Source of the DNA: Anaerolineaceae bacterium
Lineage (GTDB): Bacteria > Chloroflexota > Anaerolineae > Aggregatilineales > Phototrophicaceae
NCBI GenBank assembly: GCA_020634115.1
Contig: JACKCH010000029.1
Coordinates: 1-30,173, forward strand
Reading direction: 5' to 3'
Length of the DNA: 30,173 nt
The position numbers were made by a program, and so were the translations under genes. Positions 7,394-16,138 of this stretch are shown here, in pieces (the stretch's first letter is position 1; each line of letters opens with the position of its first letter). The notes under the pieces are model-generated. The model saw nothing but the letters and a program-made list of their open reading frames with translations, made no database searches and had not been told where the DNA came from.

Positions 7394-8182
7394 TCATGAC
7401 ATCCCTGAAACCGCCCAGGCGCGGGCGATCAGATGGATTGAACCGTCCTCCTTTATGGGAAGAGCGGATAACAGCAGACTATGCAGATGCTCCCGACCTT
7501 CATCATCCAACGATGCTAGATATTGCGGCGCGGGGAAGTTGCCAGCGGTAAAAGGTTTCCAGTAGCTGTCAAAATCATTGAAGATTGTCACCACGTCCAA
7601 CGCCTGCACACGAATATGGCGGAGTCCTGCCTCCTGCCACAATTGATTGAGCGCGTCAGGCTGGCACGTCGGAAAACGCTGCCCCTCGTGCTGGGGTCTG
7701 GCACGGGAGTCCAGTTCTACCGCCGCATCCCAGAAATAGCGCAGAAATTCCATTTTCCCGGCATAGTCCCAAACGTAAGCGGCAATCACACCGCCAGACC
7801 GGGCGGCTCGCACCCATTCCCGCAGCGCCTGGGCAGGCTGTGGCAGGAAATTGAGCGCCAGTCCGCTGACCACAAAATCAAATTGACCAGCACAGACCGG
7901 TAAGACCAGCGCACTGGCGTTGAAGAATGTGGCGTCGGGGATTCGTCGGCTGGCATAGTGCACAAAGTCAAGCGACAGGTCAACGCCAACCAGGAGATTC
8001 GCCTGCGCCCGCGATGCAATCACGCCCGTGAGCGCCCCGGTTCCGCAGCCCACATCCAGCCAAGCTGAATTGACCTCCGGTTGCAGCCAATCCAGAAACA
8101 AGGCCGCCGTTTCACGACTCCATCTGCCCATGAATTGCTCGTAGGTATCCCCGGAAGCCCATTTTTCAAGTGGCGATTGCAT
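7394..8182 (-). CDS. Class I SAM-dependent methyltransferase
   Basis: The 262-residue protein has the SAM-binding motif I WLDVGCGTGAL at residues 41-51. Motif II acidic residue lies in VGVDLS about 23 residues later, and a motif IV/V region FDFVVSGLALNFLPQP precedes the helix ALREWVRAARSGGVIAAYVWD. This is the Methyltransf_11/25-type Rossmann fold of soluble small-molecule methyltransferases of the UbiE/SmtA style. The C-terminal part (about 160-262) contains several tryptophans and aromatics that may shape the substrate pocket, but no substrate is suggested. A GAAGGGA ribosome site lies upstream of the ATG. The gene stands alone on the minus strand and faces the DUF4349 gene tail to tail, 81 bp apart, without an obvious shared terminator. 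Confidence 0.85.
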   Translation of the reverse strand: MQSPLEKWASGDTYEQFMGRWSRETAALFLDWLQPEVNSAWLDVGCGTGALTGVIASRAQANLLVGVDLSLDFVHYASRRIPDATFFNASALVLPVCAGQFDFVVSGLALNFLPQPAQALREWVRAARSGGVIAAYVWDYAGKMEFLRYFWDAAVELDSRARPQHEGQRFPTCQPDALNQLWQEAGLRHIRVQALDVVTIFNDFDSYWKPFTAGNFPAPQYLASLDDEGREHLHSLLLSALPIKEDGSIHLIARAWAVSGMS

Positions 8183-8403
8183 GGTGGCGTCCCTTCACGA
8201 AGTTTTGAAGATAAGTATAGTCTCAAAACCATCAAACGCAGACGCAACAATCACAGAAGCGATTATCAGCGTGCCTGGTAAAAGGGCGTAGGGCAAATTG
8301 ACGTGGGGCGAGGATAAAAACTTACCCCGTTATTTGTTGGATATGTGTGCCATGCTAAGGCTGGTCGCTGAGGATTGTAGCGGGATATTCGCTCATAATG
8401 AAC

Positions 8404-8784
8404 TTACCATTCCCGTTCACCATCGAACTGTTCGCCATAGTATGCCGCTACGATTTCAATGATCCCGATGATCTGCCGGTTGAAACTATCCAGTTCCTCT
8501 GCCGGTATCCATAACTCTCGATGAATTAAGCCACCAACAACCTGTTCAGGGAATTGTTCAAGATAGCCACTCGGCATTTTGAAGCGGGTTACTGCACCTA
8601 TGTAACCCGATTTTTCATCCCGAGTGTTCCAGTCGCGGGCAATCTGCTCCGCATACTCGAAACTCAGAACCGGATAAAAGAATGGTTGCTCAGGTAGTCG
8701 GGGAGGAAATCGTACGTAATCACTGGCTCGAATCAACTGCAGCTCAAACAACCCTACCGGACGATACAAGATTCGCGTTTCCAT
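8404..8784 (-). CDS. Conserved small protein, often labelled ADP-ribosylation/crystallin J1
   Basis: The protein (126 residues from ATG 8784) reads METRILYRPVGLFELQLI, then RFPPRLPEQPFFYPVLS and EYAEQIARDWNTRDE, and ends near IIEIVAAYYGEQF. This pattern is familiar from a short bacterial family commonly annotated as ADP-ribosylation/crystallin J1. No ADP-ribosylglycohydrolase metal site is visible, so that name should not be read as a function. It is a cytosolic protein with no signal peptide. ATG 8784 is chosen because GGAG lies five bases upstream; a longer frame from TTG 8808 has no comparable site. Neighbouring genes on both sides are on their own, so context gives no clue to its role. 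Confidence 0.65.
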   Translation of the reverse strand: METRILYRPVGLFELQLIRASDYVRFPPRLPEQPFFYPVLSFEYAEQIARDWNTRDEKSGYIGAVTRFKMPSGYLEQFPEQVVGGLIHRELWIPAEELDSFNRQIIGIIEIVAAYYGEQFDGEREW

Positions 8785-9029
8785 ATCGACTCCCATAGCA
8801 ATGACCAACTACATGTACCAATTATCGCATGAAAGAAAGATCCATCAGCAACAACTGTCAGAAGGAAGTTCCCCAGGCATCATCACGCTGACGCTCCCCA
8901 CAGCGGCGCAAGGCGAATTAAGGCGAAATCTCCCGCAAGGAGTACAATAGAATGGTGGATGATTTCGATGAGTACATGCAATGACTGTTCGCTCTGTCAG
9001 CAACAATCAGTTGTGAAGGGATAGGCACC

Positions 9030-9608
9030 ATGGCCTTGCCACAGCCTCAACAATGGACGGTTCAGGAATACCTGGACCACGAACGGGCAGACGAGGCACG
9101 TCATGAACTGGTCGCCGGGCAGATATATGCAATGGCCGGGGCGTCGGAGCGCCATAATCAGATCGCCGCAGCTTTGCACTATCTGTTGTATGGTCAGTTT
9201 CTGGAACGCCCTTGCCAGGTATTTCAGAGTGATATGCGGGTGGCTGCTGCCGAAAACGCATTCTTTTATCCTGATCTGGTCGTGGTTTGCGGGGAAGCCC
9301 GCTACATGGACGCAAAACGGGATACGCTGCTCAATCCGGCGGTGATTATCGAAATTTTATCCCCATCTACCGAGGATTTTGACCGGGGGCGTAAGTTCAA
9401 ACTCTATCGCGGTATCCCTGGCCTGAGCGATTACCTGCTGGTTTCGCAAAAACAGGTTTTGATCGAGCATTATTCCCGCCAACCGGGGAATAGCTGGATA
9501 CTGCACGACTTTTCTCAGCCCACCGACCAGATTGCATTGCCATCCATTGACTGCACCCTCCTCCTTAGCGCGGTTTACCAGCGCGTCAACTTCCACGACG
9601 AGTCCTAA
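9030..9608 (+). CDS. Uma2 family (DUF820) restriction-endonuclease-fold protein
   Basis: This 192-residue protein matches the Uma2/DUF820 layout: an early glutamate in RHELVAGQIYAM (Glu26), a PD-like motif FFYPDLVVV (Asp82), the strand VIIEILSPST (Glu108) and a basic helix RKFKLYR with Lys124, followed by YLLVSQKQVLIEHY. Together these form a PD-(D/E)xK nuclease core. The family is greatly expanded in cyanobacteria and Chloroflexota; its in vivo role is not established, and some members may be orphan nucleases or mobile-element accessories. AGGGATAG lies just upstream of the ATG. A weak TACAAT -10 box lies at 8943-8948. No partner methylase or toxin/antitoxin gene is adjacent. Confidence 0.85.
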   Translation: MALPQPQQWTVQEYLDHERADEARHELVAGQIYAMAGASERHNQIAAALHYLLYGQFLERPCQVFQSDMRVAAAENAFFYPDLVVVCGEARYMDAKRDTLLNPAVIIEILSPSTEDFDRGRKFKLYRGIPGLSDYLLVSQKQVLIEHYSRQPGNSWILHDFSQPTDQIALPSIDCTLLLSAVYQRVNFHDES

Positions 9609-9631
9609 CCTTCTCCTCATTTCCCCCACAG

Positions 9632-9660
9632 TTGCTAAATCCCCGCCCATTTGCTACAAT
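9632..9660 (+). promoter_or_regulatory. Putative promoter of the glycosidase cluster
   Basis: TTGCTA (9632-9637) and TACAAT (9655-9660) are separated by 17 bp and lie about 165 bp before the first gene of a plus-strand run that continues to 19895. A rival AT-rich segment with TTATAGA lies at about 9672-9680. Confidence 0.45.
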
Positions 9661-9824
9661 CCCGCCGACTTTGTTATAGACGTAATGTTTTCAAATTGGG
9701 GCGCATTAGCAAAACGGGGGGCATGTTTTGTTGGTGCGCCGCTGCTATGTGCGGGGGCAGTGTTTAGATGATGAGCGGGCGACAATCTGGAAAGATTGCC
9801 CGGAGCAGATTGAGGGACAAAAGA

Positions 9825-11435
9825 ATGCGACGACCACTATTGGGAATCATATTATTGTTACTGGTGATATGGAGTTTCCCGGCGCTGGCCGCCCCGACTT
9901 ACCAGGACGGCGGCCTGCTGACCAGCATCAACACGCGGGTGAATATCCGCAGCGGCCCCGGCTCGGAATGGCGAATTCTTGGTACCATCGAAGCCGGGAC
10001 ACCCATCCGATTGGATGGACATGACCCCAGCGGCCTGTGGGTGCGCGGGATTGTCCCCGGCGGCGAGGTCGGTTGGGTCGCTAAACGCTTTGTGGATGCG
10101 CCCGAAGACCAGGTTTTCGCCCTGCCGCAAATCTGGGTAGACGCGCCGTTCACCCTCCCCGCGCCGGAAGGGGGAGTCGTCCCGCCTGCCGCGCCGCAGA
10201 ACCCGGAACAGCCGCCTTCCGCCCCGGTGACGGAAGGGAGCAGCGGCACATCCGTCGCACGCCGCGTGAATTTCCGCTCATCACCCAGCACGGCCAGCAC
10301 CATTCTGGCAACCCTGGATGCCGGGACACCCTTCAACGCCGATGGCCGCGACCCCAGCAACCGCTGGGTGCATGGCGCAACCCAGGACGGGCAAACCGGC
10401 TGGATTTTCGCCACCTTCCTCACGATTTCCCCCGGTGAAATCGCCGCGCTGCCGGTGATTGAAACCAGCGTCGCCTCATCTGCCGCTGCTGCTCCCATCA
10501 CCAACACGGCGCCAGTCAAAGGCTTCAATTTTGGCGGACATGTGGAGGGTTTCAGCGACTACGCCGCCGGGCTGATGCACTACGCCGGGATGACCTGGGT
10601 CAAACGCCAGTGGCGCTACTACGCCGGGCAGAATCCGGGCGACGTGGCCGGGATGATTAACGACGCCCACGCCAAAGGCTTCCGTATCCTGATCGGGATT
10701 GTCGGGCTGCCGGGCGAGGTCAATAACGGCGGCTACTTCGAGCAGTACGCGGCTTTCGTGGGCGGTGTGGCCGGTCTGGGCGCGGACGCCATCGAAGTCT
10801 GGAACGAGATGAACATTGACCGTGAGTGGCCCGCCGGGAGCATTGACCCCGGACGCTACACCGAAATGCTGCACCAGGCGTATAACGCCATCAAAGCCAA
10901 TAACCCGAATACCCTGGTGGTCAGCGGTGCGCCCGCCCCAACCGGCTACTTCGGCGGCTGCGGCCCGAACGGCTGCGACGATAACGCCTATATCGCGGGG
11001 ATGGCAGCAGCCGGAGCGACCCGCTACGCCGACTGCATGGGGCTGCATTATAACGAAGGCATCGTCCCGCCCTCCCAGACCAGCGGCGACCCGCGCGGCA
11101 ACAGCAGCCACTATACCCGCTACTTCTACGGCATGTTGAACACTTACAGCCGTGCTTTTGGTGGCAAGTCGCTGTGTTTCACCGAACTCGGCTACCTGAC
11201 GCCAGAAGGCTTCCCGCCGCTGCCCGGTGGCTTCGCCTGGGCGCAGGATGTCACGCTGGCGCAGCAGGCTGGTTGGCTTGACCAGGCTGTTTCTCTGGCG
11301 GCGCGCAGTGGCAAGGTGCGCCTGCTGATTATCTGGAACGTGGATTTCACCCAGTACGGCGACGACCCGATGGCCGGTTACGCCATGATCCGACCCGATG
11401 GGTCGTGTCCGGCCTGTGATGCGTTAGCGCGGTAA
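9825..11435 (+). CDS. Secreted SH3b-SH3b-clan GH-A glycosidase-like protein
   Basis: The 536-residue protein begins MRRPLLGIILLLLVIW with a signal peptide likely cut after ALAA (residue 23). Two bacterial SH3 domains follow (about 31-95 with RVNIRSGPG, and about 140-202 with RVNFRSSPS), each ending in a GW(V/I) core; such domains often bind cell-wall material. From about 225 a TIM-barrel domain carries the clan GH-A marks: acid/base Glu328 in IEVWNEMN and nucleophile Glu454 in FTELGY, resembling GH39/GH5-type enzymes. Substrate is unknown. ATG 9825 is preferred over an in-frame ATG at 9768 because GAGGGA precedes it by seven bases and it starts exactly at the signal peptide. It is the first of four genes with homologous catalytic domains. 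Confidence 0.85.
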   Translation: MRRPLLGIILLLLVIWSFPALAAPTYQDGGLLTSINTRVNIRSGPGSEWRILGTIEAGTPIRLDGHDPSGLWVRGIVPGGEVGWVAKRFVDAPEDQVFALPQIWVDAPFTLPAPEGGVVPPAAPQNPEQPPSAPVTEGSSGTSVARRVNFRSSPSTASTILATLDAGTPFNADGRDPSNRWVHGATQDGQTGWIFATFLTISPGEIAALPVIETSVASSAAAAPITNTAPVKGFNFGGHVEGFSDYAAGLMHYAGMTWVKRQWRYYAGQNPGDVAGMINDAHAKGFRILIGIVGLPGEVNNGGYFEQYAAFVGGVAGLGADAIEVWNEMNIDREWPAGSIDPGRYTEMLHQAYNAIKANNPNTLVVSGAPAPTGYFGGCGPNGCDDNAYIAGMAAAGATRYADCMGLHYNEGIVPPSQTSGDPRGNSSHYTRYFYGMLNTYSRAFGGKSLCFTELGYLTPEGFPPLPGGFAWAQDVTLAQQAGWLDQAVSLAARSGKVRLLIIWNVDFTQYGDDPMAGYAMIRPDGSCPACDALAR

Positions 11436-11450
11436 CGATGTTTGTCCCCG

Positions 11451-11486
11451 TAACCCGCCCCTCGACAATTTAGGAAGGGCGGGTTA
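11451..11486 (+). terminator. Terminator-like inverted repeat between the first two glycosidase genes
   Basis: TAACCCGCCC (11451-11460) and GGGCGGGTTA (11477-11486) form a perfect 10-bp stem with a 16-nt loop, 15 bp after the stop. The following sequence is only moderately T-rich, so termination may be partial. Confidence 0.5.
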
Positions 11487-11558
11487 TGGTTATAGTTGCA
11501 CATTCTGAGCGCGAATTTGCCAGAAGCGTGTGAGTAACGACTGTATAGAGGAATTTGA

Positions 11559-14483
11559 ATGTCCGATTTCGCTGAATATACCCCCGAAAAAGAAGATACC
11601 CAGCCTGTCCGCCCGGTAGAAGACCAACCATCGCGTACCCAACGTCCGCGTCAGGGTGGGGGTTGTGGCTGCTGGCTTCCGGCGCTGTTGACCCTGTTCC
11701 TGACTGCCGCGCTGGTGGTGGTTGGGCTGTTCCTGCCGCCGGTCAATCTGTATGAGCGACTGTTCGGCGTTCAATACACCACGCTCAGCGCCGAAAGCAA
11801 CGCAGTTCGCAGCCCGGATACTGGCCTGACCGTCGTCGTAGACCCGGCCAACCCCGGCCAGGATTTCGGCGTGGCGCTGACGGAAGTCTCAATTAATGAC
11901 TTCACGACCGGGAATGCCGAGGCCGGTGAGTGGATTCCAGCGGCACAGGCCGCGCTGCCGCCATCGCTGGCGCTGCAAAGCCCGGTTTACCGTGTCCAGA
12001 CCACCGGAAACGAACCCGGCAGCGTCACTCTCACGGTAAATGTGCCAACCACTGCCGGCGATGCGGATATTCTCGACCTGTATGGTTGGGATGCGGCTTC
12101 CGGCCAGTGGCGCTTTGTGCCGTCCCAGGCCAGCGTGCCAGGGGAACGGGTGGCAACGGTCAGCACCATCCCGGATACGATTGCCTTGTTCCAGACAGCC
12201 CCATTAGGGCAGTCTACCGTGATCGTCTCATTGGACGCAGCGCATGTGCTGTCGAACGAAGCTGGACAGGTCGCAACCATCGTCGCACCGGGTGGTTTAC
12301 AACCCTTGCTGGACGGACGTTTGACCGGCAGTCTGGCGGCGGGGATTGATCCAACACAAGGGTACTGGATTATGCCGGTGATCCGCAATTATGCCGACCC
12401 CCGCGCCCTCGACCCAGATACCGTCGCGGCGATTCTGAATAACAGCACCGTGCGGGGCGACCACGCCAACCAGATTGCGACCTTTGTCGTGAGCAACAAC
12501 TTCAACGGCGTGTTGATTGACTACCGGGATTTACCGGTTGACCTGCGCGCTAACTTCAGTGCCTTTGTGGGCGAACTGGCGAACCTGCTGCACGGCCAGC
12601 AAAAACTGCTCGGCGTCGTCGTCCCGGCGGCGGAAAACGCCAGCGGCACCTGGGAAACCGGCGCGTATGACTGGGCAGCGCTGGGCAGTGCGGCGGACTA
12701 TCTGCAAGTGGACTTGCCGCTGAACCCGGCAGACTTCGCGCCGGGGAATGATCGCCCGGTAGAAGCCCTCCTGCGTTGGGCAGTAGGCGAAGTCAGCCGT
12801 TATAAGCTGGTAATGGGCCTGTCGGCGCTCTCCGTGCGCGAAGCGAACAGCGCATTTACCTCGATTGGCTATGATGAAGCGCTTTCCGCGCTCGGCGATG
12901 TCCAGATCACTGCGAACACCACCGACGCCGGTACGGTGAATCCCGGCACAGCGGTGACGGCCTCCTTAGACGGTTTCGCCGCTGTTTCCGGCATGGATAC
13001 GGTGATCGAAGCGCCTTTTGTGGATTATCTCAACGCGGACGGTTCGGAAGCCGCCCGTATGTGGCTGACGACGGCGGATGCGCTGCGTTTCCGTATGAAT
13101 TTAACTTTACCGTTTGCGTTGGGCGGCGTCGCCTTTGAAGATCTGCTGGCGCAAGGTGTGGTCGGGGATGTCTACCAGGCTATCCTGAATTACAAACTCC
13201 AACTGCCAACCTCCGCATCATCGGTTGAACTGGCGTTGCGCTGGCGGATTGAAGGCGCAAATGGCCTGATCGGTGAAGTGGATACCGCCCTGGGCGAAAA
13301 TCTCGACGTGACACTGGAAGCGCCGGACGGGAACTACGCGGTGAATGTCGCGGTAGTGGGCAGCAGCGGCGAAAGCCCACGCAGTGGGGCCGCAGTCGCC
13401 CTTTTTGCGCCCACCGCCACACCGACACCTTTACCGACAGCCACCCCCACGCCGATTCCAACCGCCACGCCGACTCTCGCGCCGATTGTGCCAACCAGCC
13501 CTCCAGTGAACTCCGCGCCGGTCAACGCACCCGGAGCCGGTAGTATTTCGGTGGGGAATTTTGAATATGGCGGGCATGTGACCAACACGGCCAGTGACCG
13601 TGCCACCAATGCGATGCGCGGCGCCGGCATGAACTGGATGAAAATCCAGATTCGCTATCAGGTCGGCATGTCCCCGGATGTGGCGAATACCGACATTCAG
13701 AACGCCCATTCGCGCGGTTTCAAAGTGCTGCTGGCGATTCCCGGCGTGCCCGGTGAACTGGCGGCAGGTGGTCAAGGATACATCCAGCAGTATGCTTCGT
13801 TCCTGGGCGGCGTGGCCGGTTACGGGCCGGACGCGATTGAAGTCTGGAATGAGCCGAATCTGGATCGGGAATGGCCTACCGGCCAGATCAGCGGGGCGGC
13901 TTTCGCGGACCTGCTGCGCCAGGCGTATCAGGCCATCAAGGGCGCTAATGGCGGCGTGCTGGTCATCAGCGGCGCACCCGCACCCACCGGGGCAGAAGGC
14001 GCGTACCCCGGCCAGGTCGTCAACGATGATCGCTTCGTGCGCGATATGGTGAATGCTGGCGGGTTACAGTATCTGGACTGTGTGGGCGCACACTATAACG
14101 AAGGCATTGTCTCACCGCTTCAGACCAGCGGCGACCCGCGCGATAACTACTACACCCGCTATTTCCAGACGCAGCTAGACACCTATTGGAACATCATTGG
14201 CGGGCAAAAACCGATTTGTTTCACCGAGTTGGGTTTCCTGTCACCGGAGGGCTTCCCACCACTGCCGGACTTCTTCGCCTGGGCGCAGAATGTCTCGGTG
14301 GCGCAGCAGGCGGCCTGGCTGGCGGAAGCGGCGGCGCTCTCGTCACAAAGTGGCAAAGTTCGCCTGATGATCGTGTGGAATGTGGACTTCACGGTGTATG
14401 GCGCTGACCCGCAGGCCGGTTACGCCATGATCCGTCCGGATGGCACTTGCCCGGCGTGTAACGCCCTGGCAAACGCCCGGTAG
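11559..14483 (+). CDS. Membrane-anchored GH18-like plus clan GH-A glycosidase-like fusion
   Basis: The 974-residue protein has a cytosolic Pro-rich N-terminus, a Gly/Cys-rich stretch (GGGCGCWL) and one membrane helix (about 39-60). The central region (about 270-560) resembles a GH18 barrel, with VLIDYRDL at the place of the GH18 DxxDxDxE motif. There Asp321 is kept but the catalytic Glu position reads Arg323-Asp324. A beta-rich module follows, then a Pro/Thr linker (about 617-655) and a C-terminal clan GH-A domain with acid/base Glu765 (IEVWNEPN) and nucleophile Glu890 (FTELGF). This last domain is clearly homologous to that of the previous gene, down to the closing segment GYAMIRPDG. The protein would sit on the outer face of the membrane. 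Only the GH-A domain looks catalytically complete. Confidence 0.8.
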   Translation: MSDFAEYTPEKEDTQPVRPVEDQPSRTQRPRQGGGCGCWLPALLTLFLTAALVVVGLFLPPVNLYERLFGVQYTTLSAESNAVRSPDTGLTVVVDPANPGQDFGVALTEVSINDFTTGNAEAGEWIPAAQAALPPSLALQSPVYRVQTTGNEPGSVTLTVNVPTTAGDADILDLYGWDAASGQWRFVPSQASVPGERVATVSTIPDTIALFQTAPLGQSTVIVSLDAAHVLSNEAGQVATIVAPGGLQPLLDGRLTGSLAAGIDPTQGYWIMPVIRNYADPRALDPDTVAAILNNSTVRGDHANQIATFVVSNNFNGVLIDYRDLPVDLRANFSAFVGELANLLHGQQKLLGVVVPAAENASGTWETGAYDWAALGSAADYLQVDLPLNPADFAPGNDRPVEALLRWAVGEVSRYKLVMGLSALSVREANSAFTSIGYDEALSALGDVQITANTTDAGTVNPGTAVTASLDGFAAVSGMDTVIEAPFVDYLNADGSEAARMWLTTADALRFRMNLTLPFALGGVAFEDLLAQGVVGDVYQAILNYKLQLPTSASSVELALRWRIEGANGLIGEVDTALGENLDVTLEAPDGNYAVNVAVVGSSGESPRSGAAVALFAPTATPTPLPTATPTPIPTATPTLAPIVPTSPPVNSAPVNAPGAGSISVGNFEYGGHVTNTASDRATNAMRGAGMNWMKIQIRYQVGMSPDVANTDIQNAHSRGFKVLLAIPGVPGELAAGGQGYIQQYASFLGGVAGYGPDAIEVWNEPNLDREWPTGQISGAAFADLLRQAYQAIKGANGGVLVISGAPAPTGAEGAYPGQVVNDDRFVRDMVNAGGLQYLDCVGAHYNEGIVSPLQTSGDPRDNYYTRYFQTQLDTYWNIIGGQKPICFTELGFLSPEGFPPLPDFFAWAQNVSVAQQAAWLAEAAALSSQSGKVRLMIVWNVDFTVYGADPQAGYAMIRPDGTCPACNALANAR

Positions 14484-14540
14484 AAAATACGGGGCGATTG
14501 CATCAAAGCGGAGATTCGGTGTGTTTTTTCGCAATCGCTT

Positions 14541-14636
14541 TAACCCCCTCTAAATCTCCCCACAAGCAGGGGGGACTTGTTAGCCTCCGCAGGTTGACTC
14601 CCTCCCCGTTTGCGGGGAGGGTTGGGGAGGGGTGAA
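14541..14636. repeat. Palindromic GC-rich intergenic repeat element
   Basis: CCCTCCCCG (14600-14608) pairs with CGGGGAGGG (14613-14621) around a 4-nt loop, flanked by CCCC-rich and GGGG-rich arms from about 14541 to 14636. Elements of this look are dispersed in many bacterial genomes and give spurious small proteins when translated. A looser pair GCGATTGC/GCAATCGC (14494-14501 with 14531-14538) lies just before and might help end the upstream transcript. Confidence 0.55.
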
Positions 14637-14672
14637 GCCAAACCAACGAAAACGAGATGAGAACAAGATTTT

Positions 14673-16124
14673 ATGGCGACACAATCTATGCCAGCTAACA
14701 GCCGCAAGCAGGTTCGCAACTTTGTCATCATCTGGGTTGCGGTCACGCTGATTATGGGGGCATGTACATTCATTGCCATCTTTACGGCTTATGGTGCGCT
14801 GAATGACCGGGCGCAGCAGGTCAGTGTCCTGCCGCCCACCGTCACAGCGGTGTCACAGGCGGCGGCCATCAACCCCACCCCCATTCCTACCCGGCAAATC
14901 ACCAACCTGCCCACCAACACGCCACCGCCCACTGTGGCGATAGTTGCCCAGGCCGCGACCAGCGCGGCGACGGCCACCGACGCACCGCCGCCGACTCCCG
15001 TCCCGACACTGCTGCCGGTGAATGACAAACGCTACGAAGTCGGGATTCAGGTGCAAGTCAGCCCGGACTTTAACCCGGATAACCAGGATTTGTGGATGGG
15101 TGCGGTAGCTGACCAACTACACATGAAATGGATCAAGCAGCAGGTACGCTGGGAAGACATCGAATCGGAACGCGGGAATTATGATTGGGGGCAGTTGGAT
15201 TTCTCACTGCCGATTGCCGCCAAACGCGGTATTCACGTCATGCTTTCGATTGTCACCGCGCCGGAGTGGGCGCGTGAACCAGGTGTAGACCTGAGCAAGC
15301 ACGGCCCCCCGGCCAATCCCCAGGATTACGCCAATTTTGTCAGCGCGATTTTACAACGTTACCCCGGCATGGTTCACGCCGTCGAAATCTGGAACGAGAT
15401 GAACCTGGATCGGGAATGGACATCTGTCCAGGGCTTGAGCGCCCAGAACTACGTCACCCTGCTCCGCACCACCTATCAGGCGGTAAAGGCGGTTGACCCC
15501 GGCGTGATCGTCATCAGCGGGGCGCTTTCCCCAACCGGCGGTTGGACAGAGCCGGATGGCCGGGTGAGCGCGATTGACGACTTTAGCTATCTCGATGGCC
15601 TGATCGCCGCTGGGATGCTGAATTACGCTGACTGCGTGGGGGCGCATCATAACGGCATCAACATGAATCCCAATGAAACCTGGGACGCCGTGACCAATGA
15701 CCCGACAGCCACTTTCCGGGGGCCGTTCGACAACAAACATCATAGCTGGAGTTTCCGCAGTACATTGCAAACCTACGCTAACAAGATTCAGGTGGCGAGC
15801 AGTGACCTCAAGCTGTGCGTGACCGAGTTCGGCTGGGCTTCCACCGAAGACCTGGACGGCACGCCGCCCGGCTTTGAGTTCGCCAACGACAACACGCTGG
15901 AAGAGCAGAAGCAGTGGACGATTGACGCCATAAATAACATGGAACAGTGGGACATTGTCTGGCTGGCGTTCCTGTGGAATCTCAACTATGGCCCGCAAGC
16001 CGGTTGGGACCCGAACAATGACAACGTGCCGTACTCCATCATCGGGAAGGACTGGAACTTCCGCCCGGTGTATGACGCCATCGCCCAGTGGGAACTAGAT
16101 TACCAGGCGCGTACCGGACAATAG
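14673..16124 (+). CDS. Membrane-anchored clan GH-A glycosidase-like protein
   Basis: This 483-residue protein has one N-terminal membrane helix (about 16-38, NFVIIWVAVTLIMGACTFIA), a long Pro/Thr/Ala-rich linker (about 50-115) and a TIM-barrel domain beginning YEVGIQVQVSPDF. The clan GH-A residues are present: acid/base Glu242 in VEIWNEMN and nucleophile Glu385 in VTEFGW, with the usual strand HVMLSIVTAPEWA before them. The fold and motif style match GH39/GH5-like enzymes, but no known specificity can be assigned. It is the third of four neighbouring homologues and, with the linker, would display the enzyme away from the membrane. The ribosome site is weak (GAGATGAG well upstream). The 189-bp spacer before it contains a palindromic repeat. 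Confidence 0.85.
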   Translation: MATQSMPANSRKQVRNFVIIWVAVTLIMGACTFIAIFTAYGALNDRAQQVSVLPPTVTAVSQAAAINPTPIPTRQITNLPTNTPPPTVAIVAQAATSAATATDAPPPTPVPTLLPVNDKRYEVGIQVQVSPDFNPDNQDLWMGAVADQLHMKWIKQQVRWEDIESERGNYDWGQLDFSLPIAAKRGIHVMLSIVTAPEWAREPGVDLSKHGPPANPQDYANFVSAILQRYPGMVHAVEIWNEMNLDREWTSVQGLSAQNYVTLLRTTYQAVKAVDPGVIVISGALSPTGGWTEPDGRVSAIDDFSYLDGLIAAGMLNYADCVGAHHNGINMNPNETWDAVTNDPTATFRGPFDNKHHSWSFRSTLQTYANKIQVASSDLKLCVTEFGWASTEDLDGTPPGFEFANDNTLEEQKQWTIDAINNMEQWDIVWLAFLWNLNYGPQAGWDPNNDNVPYSIIGKDWNFRPVYDAIAQWELDYQARTGQ

Positions 16125-16138
16125 GGATAACAGAATAT

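Noticed and set aside
9768..9824. Upstream ATG start for the first glycosidase gene
   Set aside because: It would add 19 residues before the signal peptide and lacks a ribosome site as good as the one before 9825.
13409..13520. Tandem DNA repeat or CRISPR-like pattern
   Set aside because: The repetition comes from codons of a Pro/Thr linker; there are no spacers or repeat units of constant length.
14540..14779. Minus-strand small open frame with a PLPNPPRKRGGS-like translation
   Set aside because: This is the typical false translation of a palindromic GC-rich repeat and overlaps the start of a real gene.
16088..16138. GTG start overlapping the third glycosidase gene
   Set aside because: It would put 17 residues ahead of the signal sequence; ATG 16139 follows the upstream stop with AGGGA in between.
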